Shown piece by piece: positions 35,304 through 43,024 of a stretch of 64,000 nt of DNA. The notes under the pieces are model-generated. The model saw nothing but the letters and a program-made list of their open reading frames with translations, was not told the DNA's origin and did not search any database. Position 1 is the stretch's first letter; every line of letters starts with the position of its first letter. Source of the DNA: an uncultured Prevotella sp. (GTDB lineage Bacteria > Bacteroidota > Bacteroidia > Bacteroidales > Bacteroidaceae). Made by a program: the position numbers and the translations under genes. The DNA is taken from assembly GCA_900540375.1 (NCBI GenBank), contig UQFS01000018.1, forward strand, positions 1 to 64,000, given 5' to 3'.

Positions 35304-36308
35304 ATGAATGAGGAACAATACCTAAAGCACAAGCCCTTTGCCGGTCCTCTGAAGCCTTCTATGCTGCGTCGCGCCCTCTTCAACGACTACCACGCGCGCC
35401 GCATCTACCTGCTGACAGTGACCACTGTCAACCGCTACCCTTGGCTTGGCGAGGTGGTGGGGCATACGACGGCTCCTCGCTATACCCTCGACTATCCCCA
35501 TATTGTTCCGAGTCCTTTAGGTCTGGCCGTCTTGGATGCTTGGCGGCATATTCCCAATTTCGTGCCGGAGATTTCCGTCGTCGACTTCCAGCTAATGCCC
35601 GACCATCTTCATGGCATCCTATTTGTCCACGAGAGGATGGAGCGGCATCTCGGCAATGTTATCGGTGGCTTTAAGAAATCGTGCAATGCGGCCTTCCGCC
35701 GTATCATCCTCCACGAAGAGGAAAATCCCAAGGAACAACGCCACAAGGATGGTAATATGCTTTGGCAACTCGGCTACAACGATCGCATTCTGAAGGATGA
35801 AGGACAGATGGAGCGATGGCGACACTATCTTCACGACAACCCTTACCGGCTGATGATGAAACGCGAGCACCGTGACCTCTTCCGCGTGCAGCACAACTTC
35901 GAATATGCCGGCTACAGCTTCTCCGCCATCGGCAACCGCTTTCTCCTCAACTACCCCGAGAAGAAAGTTGTACAGTGCTCGCGCCGTCTCACGGCTGAGC
36001 AGATCGAAGTGCAGCGTCAGCAGTGCCTGAAAGACGCAGCCCGTGGCGTGGTCTTCATCTCGCCGAGCATCTCACCGGGCGAGAAGACCATCATGCGCTG
36101 CCTGTTTCTTCAAGGTTGCTCGCTCATCCACCTTCGTGAGAACGGCTTCACTGACTACTCCAAGCCCACAGGGCGCTCGATGCAAGCCTGTGCCGACGGC
36201 CGTCTGTTGTTGCTGGCTCCTTGGGAGCATCACAACGCTCACACGACGGTCCGACGCAGCCAGTGTCTGAGCCTGAATGAGATGGTCAAAGCCCTCAGTG
36301 AGTGTTAA
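35304..36308 (+). CDS. REP-associated tyrosine transposase-like protein with extra C-terminal domain
   Basis: The first 185 or so residues form a Y1 (HUH) nuclease of the RAYT/IS200 class. It has the metal-binding pair His101-Leu-His103 in MPDHLHGIL and the nucleophile candidate Tyr158 in LGYNDRIL, followed by RWRHYLHDNPYRLMMKRE. Known RAYTs end about here. This protein has 334 residues. The remaining roughly 145 residues have a Rossmann-like look: VVFISPSISPGEKTIMR, GCSLIHLRENGF, then ACADGRLLLLAPWEHHN, reminiscent of DprA/SLOG nucleotide-binding folds. That reading is inference. No terminal repeats suggest a mobile copy, so this is probably a domesticated single-copy gene. Confidence 0.8.
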   Translation: MNEEQYLKHKPFAGPLKPSMLRRALFNDYHARRIYLLTVTTVNRYPWLGEVVGHTTAPRYTLDYPHIVPSPLGLAVLDAWRHIPNFVPEISVVDFQLMPDHLHGILFVHERMERHLGNVIGGFKKSCNAAFRRIILHEEENPKEQRHKDGNMLWQLGYNDRILKDEGQMERWRHYLHDNPYRLMMKREHRDLFRVQHNFEYAGYSFSAIGNRFLLNYPEKKVVQCSRRLTAEQIEVQRQQCLKDAARGVVFISPSISPGEKTIMRCLFLQGCSLIHLRENGFTDYSKPTGRSMQACADGRLLLLAPWEHHNAHTTVRRSQCLSLNEMVKALSEC

Positions 36309-36356
36309 TGCCGTCATTTTCCTGAGCTTCTTCCTTGTTATATAGAAAAAAATGTG

Positions 36357-36364
36357 TATCTTTG
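36357..36364 (+). promoter_or_regulatory. Promoter -7 box of tRNA-Leu
   Basis: TATCTTTG followed by CA matches TAnnTTTG, 23 bases before the mature tRNA. Confidence 0.7.
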
Positions 36365-36386
36365 CATCCACTACGATTATTTTCAT

Positions 36387-36468
36387 GCGCCTGTGGCGGA
36401 ATTGGTAGACGCGCTAGACTTAGGATCTAGTTGCTCACGCAGTGCAGGTTCGAGTCCTGTCAGGCGCA
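36387..36468 (+). tRNA. tRNA-Leu (UAG)
   Basis: The acceptor stem GCGCCTG pairs with CAGGCGC, with discriminator A. The D-arm contains GGCGGAATTGGTAGACGC. The anticodon stem CTAGA/TCTAG encloses the loop CTTAGGA, so the anticodon is UAG (reads CUA and other CUN codons). A long variable arm (class II, as required for Leu) and the T-loop GGTTCGAGTCC follow. CCA is not encoded. Confidence 0.97.
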
Positions 36469-36516
36469 CTCCGAGATTTTGCTTACTCTAAACCTGAGAG
36501 CCTCAATGTAGGCACT

Positions 36517-39500
36517 TCATCGAATCTTCGTTTCTTTTTTTCTGAATTCCATTGGCAGGCAGTGGTTGCGCCGCCCAAACGCCCTATAGAAGAAGGAACG
36601 ATTGCAGAATCCGCAGGCATTGATGATTTCCGACACGGTCAGTTCTGTCGTCTTAAGCAACATCTCAGCATGTATGAGCCGATACTCCAGGATGAAGTCA
36701 CCGGGCGAGACCTTCGTGAGCTCACGCATTTTCCTATATAGCTGAGAGCGGCTGATAGCCATGTCCTTAGCCAACTGGTCGGGCGTATAGCTCTCGTCGC
36801 TGAAATGCTGACGCAGGGTGTCAACAGTCTGATAGATGAACTTCCTGTCTTTCTCATTCAGTCCCAAGGCATCAAACCGCTGGGTGTAAGCCGAGACGGA
36901 GGTAGAGAAATCACGCATGCGCTGGGTGTCAAGGACAGAGTGGTCTACTACGGTCTTGAAATACTGGGCTGTGAAAGGGCGCTCAATGAGGGTGTTCACT
37001 CCCATGATAAGCACTTCGGCATACGACTCCCGCGCGCCTTCGTCGCAGACGGCCAAAATGGGTACATACTGGGTCCGCAAGTCTGCCCGCAAGCGGGTGA
37101 TGAAGTCATAGTCCTGTCCTGACAACTCACAGACAATCAAGTCCACCTCCTCGGCAACACCTTTCCCCGAAGTCTCTTCCAGACAGGAAGTCACGATGTC
37201 GTATTGGTCGCCCAAGGCTCTCCTTGAGAAATCTATCATCGTAGCATCGCACTTGATGAGCCACACCCGCTTGTCCTTGTTCCTTATTATCCTATCCACG
37301 ACAGTGTCATTCTGCTGTTGCGGCATTGCAAGAAGCTCCATCTGCTCAATCGAGAGGTGGAATTGCATGTGGTCATCCTCCTCACTGCTCCTTGTGATGG
37401 AGAGCCCCCCGCCCAGACGCTTCAAGAGACCGTTGCTGATGGTCACACCAATGATTCGCCCCACTCCCGCCTGGTCGTTTTCAAACTGGTCAACGGCCTT
37501 GTGAGAGTTGAAGATTTCAGTCAGCTCCTCCTCGCTGGGACCGGAACCCTGATAGTCAACGACCATCTCCACCGTTCTGCCACTGACCTTGGCTCCGATG
37601 GAGAGTCTACTGCCATCGGCGATGTTCCGGAAGACATATTCCAGGAGGTAATACAGTGCCTTGGTGAATGTTTGCCGGTCGGTGACTACATCCATGCCTC
37701 GCATAGTCTCGTCTGCCTCCGTAAAGATGCCCGCCTTCAGCATTCTTTCCACATAGTTCTCCGTCGACGTGATGACAAGGTCATAGAGGTTGACCCTCGC
37801 CGGTGTAAGCGGCAAGTTCTCTTCTGTGGAGCGGATCTCAGAGATTTGCCTGATGTGGGTGCTCATTGAGCGGATGTTCTGATCAATGATGGAGAGGTCT
37901 TGGTCCGTGTCTCCAGAAGGATTCTTGCGGATATTGCTCAAGGCATCGAATATTTGCGTGATGTTGCCTGAGAAAGCCCTGGTCACGCTGGAGAAGAAGC
38001 GCAGCTTGGCATGGTATATATCCTCTCTCGTGCGCTCATTCTGCTTCTCCAGCTCGCGCTTGTGCCTTCTGATGAGTCTTCTCTTCTTGCGCAGGTAGAC
38101 AGACCGGATGAGGACCGACAGCAGCACAATGTAGGCCACCACCGCCCACCATCGCTGCCAAAGAGGATAGTCCACATGGAAGGGAATCTCCATGCAGTGG
38201 CTGGCCCACTGCTGGGAGAAGTTGCTCTGTCTGACCTTCAGGACATAGTCTCCGGGAGGCAGTTCGTTGAGGGTTACTGTCTTGTCGGGTGAACCCATCT
38301 GCCTGTTGGGCTGTTCATCGGTGAAGAAGAGTGTCCTACTTGTCAGAGAGTAGGACAGCAGGCAGCGGTCATTGTTGATATAGTCAGGGATGGAGAAAGA
38401 GAAGCAGATGCTTCCTGCCTTCAGCCCGAGACGTATCCCCTTGTCCGTAGGGGTGCGTTTTCCGTCGATGGTTACCTCCTGCAATGTGAGTGGAGGAATG
38501 GTGCCCCCGCTGTGCATTGCGCTGACATCAATGACATTCATGCCTTTCGTGCCGCCAAAGTAAATGAGTCTTCCTCCATCGAAAGCACAACCGGCTCCAT
38601 CGGCAAACTCGTTTCCCTGAAGGCCATCACGGTAGGTAAGGTTCACGGTAGAGAGATTGTTCAGAACCAGGCAGACGCCATTGCTTGTGCTCACCCAGAT
38701 GTTGTGTCGGATGTCTTCCTGGATGTTGTGCACATTCATGATTCCATCGGGGGCACTGCCGCCAACCCAATGGAAGACATCCCTGCCGCTGCTCTCGTCA
38801 AGGTAGCACAAACCTTGGGACGTACCGACCCAGAGTTTTCCGTCATTGGCTTTATGGAGAGAGATGACATCGTTGCTGATGAGCTGCCCGTCGGTGGAGC
38901 TGCTCGTGAAATGCCGGCAACGCATGGTTCTCGTGTCAAGCCGGAAGAGGCCTGACTCTCTGGCTCCAAACCAAAGGTAAGGGCCGTCGAGGACCTGCGT
39001 GTAGACAATGTCGGCGGCGGCGGTCTTAGGCAGCAATTTGCTGACTGACATTATGCCGGTGATGGTGTTTTGGCTGAACCGCACTCTCAGCACCCCATGC
39101 CCGCTCGTGCCCAGGAACAGTGTACTGTCGTTGGACTGGACGATGGAGTAGATGGAGCGGAGCTGGGCTGCCTCCCCATGTCTCAACCTTGAGAGGTCCA
39201 TTCTGTATAGGGCATCGCCGGCATAGAAGGGGAGTCCCACCCCATCCGTGCCCACCCACACCCGCGTGGAGTCGAGGGAAGGAGCAAGTGCAAAGACGGC
39301 ATTGTGGGTGCGGCCAGGTCCGACATTGATATTTTGCCGCAGGAGCAGACTGTCTGACTTGTCCATGTGATAGACAAAGAGCCCTTCACCCTTCGTACCG
39401 ACCAGCATCCGTCTGCCCATTCGCGTGATAGCTCTGACGGCACTCTCATGCCTGCCTATGCGGTAAGTGAGGATGCTGTTGGTTTTGTTGTAAAACTGAA

Positions 39501-40452
39501 AGAGGCCCTTACCATCGGTTCCGGCCCAAAGGATGCCTTGTGTACCAAAACAGAGGGCGGTGATGCCCGTGCCGTTCATGTAGTGACCTGTGGGCTTGTG
39601 CCGCGCAAAGAGATAATAGCCGTCAGTGGTTGCCACTGCCATTTGTCCAGCTTTGGCACTGACAGCAGTCAGCGTACCGTCAATCATGATGCCGATGCGC
39701 TGCAGGCCAAGGCTGCCGGTCAGCCGGAATATCTCCTTAACCATTTGCACATACCCATGGCCCTGACGGTCGAAAACCGTCAATCCCACACGGCGCGCCC
39801 GGCGCATAAGCCGGAGCTGACATTGTGCCGTCAGTGCGTACTCGCTCATCCAGTGATCGGTAACGAGGATCAAGTGATTGCGGTCTGAAAAGCTCATTTG
39901 CCTGACGCTTTCACGGGGAGCGCCGGTCATCGGCATAGAGTCAAACGATTGTCTCTCCCGATTGAATCTCAACAACCTCCCTCCGTCACGGCAAGCCAAG
40001 AGAAGACCGTCTCCATTGTAGGCGCAGTGAAAAGACTTCTCCGCATAACCTCTTCTTGAAGTTCCATTGTCAAGATAGTATCTGCGGAAGGTGCCTGTGC
40101 GACGGTCAAGCCGGTTGATGCCCATATCGGTCACAACCCAAAGGTAAGTATAATCCTCTTCAATGATGTTTCTCACGACTGGGTTGGACAGCGTGGTAGT
40201 GTCACGCGAGATGGCACGGTATTGCACGATGTGATTGCCGTCATACCTGTTGAGCCCGTCCCAGGTGCCTATCCACATGATGTCGTTGCCATCCTGGAAA
40301 ATGACATTCACGGAGCTGTTGCTCATCCCGTTGTTGTTGTCTATGTGGACATAGCTCCAAACGCCCGCCGCGACGGCTATTGTAATGCCTGCCACGACGG
40401 CCACAGCCATGGTTATGGTCACGAGCTTGGTAAAAGGTATTCGATCCATCAT
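36517..40452 (-). CDS. HTCS-type PUL regulator with lost phosphotransfer residues
   Basis: This 1311-residue protein has the hybrid two-component (HTCS) layout. A signal/anchor segment lies at about 10-30, periplasmic Reg_prop propeller repeats run to about 640 (DIMWIGTWDGLNRYDG, KLWVGTSQGLCYLDES), a Y_Y_Y domain follows, and a membrane helix lies near 765-785. Kinase-like, receiver-like and AraC domains come next (final helix-turn-helix about 1200-1305, ISRSQLYRKMRELTKVSPGDF). The kinase is degenerate: where HTCS proteins have ISHEFRTP, this one reads VTRAFSGN, so the phospho-acceptor His is Arg. The N and G boxes are also eroded (DYQGSG, VGRIIGV). The receiver Asp is replaced by Glu (VCELSG, about 1110) and its Lys by Arg (ERPF). 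It should bind DNA without classic phosphorelay. It probably controls the adjacent rightward PUL. Confidence 0.9.
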   Translation of the reverse strand: MMDRIPFTKLVTITMAVAVVAGITIAVAAGVWSYVHIDNNNGMSNSSVNVIFQDGNDIMWIGTWDGLNRYDGNHIVQYRAISRDTTTLSNPVVRNIIEEDYTYLWVVTDMGINRLDRRTGTFRRYYLDNGTSRRGYAEKSFHCAYNGDGLLLACRDGGRLLRFNRERQSFDSMPMTGAPRESVRQMSFSDRNHLILVTDHWMSEYALTAQCQLRLMRRARRVGLTVFDRQGHGYVQMVKEIFRLTGSLGLQRIGIMIDGTLTAVSAKAGQMAVATTDGYYLFARHKPTGHYMNGTGITALCFGTQGILWAGTDGKGLFQFYNKTNSILTYRIGRHESAVRAITRMGRRMLVGTKGEGLFVYHMDKSDSLLLRQNINVGPGRTHNAVFALAPSLDSTRVWVGTDGVGLPFYAGDALYRMDLSRLRHGEAAQLRSIYSIVQSNDSTLFLGTSGHGVLRVRFSQNTITGIMSVSKLLPKTAAADIVYTQVLDGPYLWFGARESGLFRLDTRTMRCRHFTSSSTDGQLISNDVISLHKANDGKLWVGTSQGLCYLDESSGRDVFHWVGGSAPDGIMNVHNIQEDIRHNIWVSTSNGVCLVLNNLSTVNLTYRDGLQGNEFADGAGCAFDGGRLIYFGGTKGMNVIDVSAMHSGGTIPPLTLQEVTIDGKRTPTDKGIRLGLKAGSICFSFSIPDYINNDRCLLSYSLTSRTLFFTDEQPNRQMGSPDKTVTLNELPPGDYVLKVRQSNFSQQWASHCMEIPFHVDYPLWQRWWAVVAYIVLLSVLIRSVYLRKKRRLIRRHKRELEKQNERTREDIYHAKLRFFSSVTRAFSGNITQIFDALSNIRKNPSGDTDQDLSIIDQNIRSMSTHIRQISEIRSTEENLPLTPARVNLYDLVITSTENYVERMLKAGIFTEADETMRGMDVVTDRQTFTKALYYLLEYVFRNIADGSRLSIGAKVSGRTVEMVVDYQGSGPSEEELTEIFNSHKAVDQFENDQAGVGRIIGVTISNGLLKRLGGGLSITRSSEEDDHMQFHLSIEQMELLAMPQQQNDTVVDRIIRNKDKRVWLIKCDATMIDFSRRALGDQYDIVTSCLEETSGKGVAEEVDLIVCELSGQDYDFITRLRADLRTQYVPILAVCDEGARESYAEVLIMGVNTLIERPFTAQYFKTVVDHSVLDTQRMRDFSTSVSAYTQRFDALGLNEKDRKFIYQTVDTLRQHFSDESYTPDQLAKDMAISRSQLYRKMRELTKVSPGDFILEYRLIHAEMLLKTTELTVSEIINACGFCNRSFFYRAFGRRNHCLPMEFRKKETKIR

Positions 40453-40469
40453 TGTATCTTTAGCTTCTG

Positions 40470-40477
40470 CAAAAATA
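40470..40477 (-). promoter_or_regulatory. Promoter -7 box of the HTCS-like gene
   Basis: Minus-strand TATTTTTG followed by CA matches TAnnTTTG, about 18 bases before the start codon. Confidence 0.68.
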
Positions 40478-40531
40478 GTTTTTTTCTTTCAAAAGCCAAC
40501 TACCCAATATGGTGAAATTAATCTGTTTTTG

Positions 40532-40630
40532 TATATATCAGTCTCAAAAGTGTACACTAAACGTCTAAAAGCTTTGGTTTGGACACATGTATACAACTTT
40601 GGAAATGCGGTACACACTTGATATATATCA
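40532..40630. promoter_or_regulatory. Candidate operator region of the PUL
   Basis: Within the 226-base divergent region, TATATATCA occurs twice (40532-40540 and 40622-40630), the second as the palindrome TGATATATATCA. Three related cores containing GTACAC or GTATAC lie between them (GTGTACAC at 40550, TGTATACAA at 40589, GGTACACACT at 40609). They sit just upstream of the GH130 promoter and are candidate binding sites for the AraC domain of the regulator. Confidence 0.45.
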
Positions 40631-40637
40631 TTTGACT

Positions 40638-40645
40638 TACTTTTG
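40638..40645 (+). promoter_or_regulatory. Promoter -7 box of the PUL operon
   Basis: TACTTTTG followed by CA matches TAnnTTTG, with TTG at 40618 at suitable spacing. The GH130 ATG is at 40679. The second TATATATCA repeat overlaps the spacer, so a bound regulator would contact RNA polymerase. Confidence 0.72.
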
Positions 40646-40678
40646 CAACAGTCGAAACTGAACTAAAAACTTAGAATT

Positions 40679-41722
40679 ATGGACATAGCAAAAAGAAGCG
40701 CGCAGAACCCGATTCTGCGTCCGGCTGACTTCCAGCCGGCCATCAAGGGAATGGAGATAGCCTGCCTGCTCAATCCGGGCGTGTTCCGTCTGAACGGCAA
40801 AATCGGACTCATCATCCGTGTAGCTGAGCGCCCCCGTCAGCAAGAGGGAAAGGTGAGCTTCCCCGTCTATACCAAGGAAGGATTCAAGGTCATGGAGTTT
40901 GACAAGGATGACAAAGACCTGGACTTGTCCGACCCGCGTGTCATCAACTACAAAGGCCGTGACTATCTCACCACCCTGTCCTATTCCCGTCTCGTCTTCA
41001 GCGAGGATGGTGTTCACTTCTTCGAGGATGCCACCTACCCGCCTATATTCGGAAGCAGAGAGTCGGAGTCGTTCGGCATAGAGGACTGTCGTGTAGCCAC
41101 AATGTCGGACGGCTATTACTTGACGTTTACCGAGGTCTCCCCTGTGGCAGTGGGTGTGGGCATGATGCACACCGAGGACTTCCGCCACTTCACCCATGAG
41201 GGCATGATATTCCCTCCCCACAACAAGGACTGCGCCCTCTTCGAACAGAAAATAGGAGACTTCTACTACGCCTTCCACCGTCCGAGCAGCCCTGAGCTTG
41301 GCGGCAACTACATGTGGTTGGCCGAGAGCCCGGACCGCATACATTGGGGACGGCACACCTGCATAGCCACCACGCGCGAGGGCCATTTCGACAGTGCCCG
41401 GCTGGGTGCGGGAGCACCTCCCATCCGCACCCCGGAGGGATGGCTTGAGATTTACCATGGGGCAACAGCGGACAACCGCTACTGCCTGGGTGCAATGCTT
41501 CTTGACCTCAACGACCCTGCGAAAGTGCTCGCCCGCACCGAAGAGCCCATCATGGAGCCTATAGCTCCTTATGAGCAGACAGGATTCTTCGGCAACGTGG
41601 TGTTCACCAACGGCCACATTGTCGAGGGCGACACCATTCACATCTACTATGGAGCAAGCGATGAGGTGATCTGCCAGGCAGACCTCTCCATCAGTGAGAT
41701 TATGCAAATACTTAAACGATAA
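40679..41722 (+). CDS. GH130 family glycoside phosphorylase (beta-mannoside type)
   Basis: A 347-residue cytoplasmic enzyme (no signal peptide) with the GH130 five-bladed propeller pattern. The candidate catalytic acid is Asp136 in SFGIEDCRVA. Typical family blades include YLTTLSYSRLVFSEDGVHF, MWLAESPDRIHWG, ARLGAGAPPIRTPEGWLEIYHGA and GFFGNVVFTNGH. Family members split beta-mannosides, usually with phosphate to give mannose 1-phosphate; a few are hydrolases. The His in IYHGA, present in phosphorylases, favours phosphorolysis. The exact linkage (mannosyl-GlcNAc, -glucose or oligomannan) cannot be told. It is the first gene of the PUL and is followed after 6 bases by an MFS carrier that could supply its substrate. 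Confidence 0.9.
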   Translation: MDIAKRSAQNPILRPADFQPAIKGMEIACLLNPGVFRLNGKIGLIIRVAERPRQQEGKVSFPVYTKEGFKVMEFDKDDKDLDLSDPRVINYKGRDYLTTLSYSRLVFSEDGVHFFEDATYPPIFGSRESESFGIEDCRVATMSDGYYLTFTEVSPVAVGVGMMHTEDFRHFTHEGMIFPPHNKDCALFEQKIGDFYYAFHRPSSPELGGNYMWLAESPDRIHWGRHTCIATTREGHFDSARLGAGAPPIRTPEGWLEIYHGATADNRYCLGAMLLDLNDPAKVLARTEEPIMEPIAPYEQTGFFGNVVFTNGHIVEGDTIHIYYGASDEVICQADLSISEIMQILKR

Positions 41723-41728
41723 TTTAAA

Positions 41729-42994
41729 ATGGGCCTAATAAAAGAGATACGATTCTTCCGCAGTCAGGATTACAACATGCAGGTGCTGCTCCTGACCGTA
41801 ATGATCTATGCCTTCGTACTGCCGGTGGTGGAGGTCTTCGCGGGAGCATACGTCATGCGCAACACCAATGACCCTGCCTTGGTGGCCTATTACCAGTTGG
41901 CTATGTACTGCGGTGTGGTCACCACCTCGCTGGTCAACGGCCTGCTGCTGAAGTTCATCAATGTGAAAGTGATTTACAGCGGTGGCATCTTGGTGAGCGC
42001 CGTGTCGCTGGGCGGCATGATGCTGGTCAAGGACTTGGGTCTGGTGGAGCTGGGCCTGGCTGGATTCCTGCTTGGAGCCGCCTCGGGATTCTTCTGGACC
42101 AACCGCTACCTGCTCTCCCTCTACAACACCAATGACAGCAACCGCAACTATTACTTTGGCTTGGAGTCGTTTTTCTTCTCCATCGCCAACATCACCGTAC
42201 CCCTGGTGATAGGAGCATTCATCGGCGGGCTTGACGGTAGGACGGTCCTTGGAATAACCTTCAACGCCAACCTGTGCTACAAGATTGTCATGGGCTGCGT
42301 CTTCGTCATAGCCTGTCTGGCAGTATGGGTGTTGAGTCACGGCCACTTTGTGATGCCAGCCGACACGCGCTTCATGCACATCCACTTCTGCCGGCTCTGG
42401 CACAAGATGCTCACATTGGCAGCTCTGAAGGGCATGGTGCAGGGGTTCCTGGTCACCGCGCCCGCCATCCTGGTCATGCGGTTCATCGGCAACGAGGGTG
42501 CTCTTGGCACCATCCAAGGCCTGAGCGGTATAGCCACGGCCATCATCGTCTATCTGTTGGGGCGGCTGGCCCGGCCACAGGACCGACTTTGGATTTGTTT
42601 CGTCAGTGTGGTCGTATTCTTCATCGGCACGCTGGCCAACGGCATGCTCTTCAGCGCGGTCGGCGTGCTCACCTTCGTGGTCTGCAAGGTGTTTTTCCAG
42701 CCGCTCTTCGACTTGGCCTACTACCCCGTGATGATGAAGTGCATTGACGTGGTGGCCAACATTGAGAAGCGCAACAAGTACACCTACATCATGACTCATG
42801 AGGTGGGGCTCTTCTTAGGCAGGTTCTTAGGTTTGGCCCTGTTTATCCTGCTCGACTATAAGATATCTCAGGAGTTTGCGTTGAAATTTGCGCTCATCAT
42901 CGTGGCCGGCCTCCAGCTCCTTGCGGTGCCTTTGGCCAAGAACATCACCAAATGCTCTGACACCTGGCTCGCCTCACACCAGATGAATGACTGA
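41729..42994 (+). CDS. MFS sugar transporter
   Basis: A 421-residue integral membrane protein with about twelve hydrophobic helices, the usual size for the major facilitator superfamily. Visible helices include VLLLTVMIYAFVLPVVEVFAGAYV near the start and VGLFLGRFLGLALFILLDYK near the end. It lies 6 bases after GH130 and 30 bases before an exported protein gene. In this context it most likely imports a short mannoside from periplasm to cytoplasm for the GH130 enzyme. That is inference from neighbourhood; the sequence does not identify the substrate. Confidence 0.85.
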   Translation: MGLIKEIRFFRSQDYNMQVLLLTVMIYAFVLPVVEVFAGAYVMRNTNDPALVAYYQLAMYCGVVTTSLVNGLLLKFINVKVIYSGGILVSAVSLGGMMLVKDLGLVELGLAGFLLGAASGFFWTNRYLLSLYNTNDSNRNYYFGLESFFFSIANITVPLVIGAFIGGLDGRTVLGITFNANLCYKIVMGCVFVIACLAVWVLSHGHFVMPADTRFMHIHFCRLWHKMLTLAALKGMVQGFLVTAPAILVMRFIGNEGALGTIQGLSGIATAIIVYLLGRLARPQDRLWICFVSVVVFFIGTLANGMLFSAVGVLTFVVCKVFFQPLFDLAYYPVMMKCIDVVANIEKRNKYTYIMTHEVGLFLGRFLGLALFILLDYKISQEFALKFALIIVAGLQLLAVPLAKNITKCSDTWLASHQMND

Positions 42995-43024
42995 GCCACT
43001 TGAAAATTGGAAATAACTAAAAAA

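Noticed and set aside
36387..36468. tRNA-Leu as attachment site of an integrated island
   Set aside because: No duplicate of the tRNA 3' end was found near 49.5 kb and no integrase gene is present in the window.
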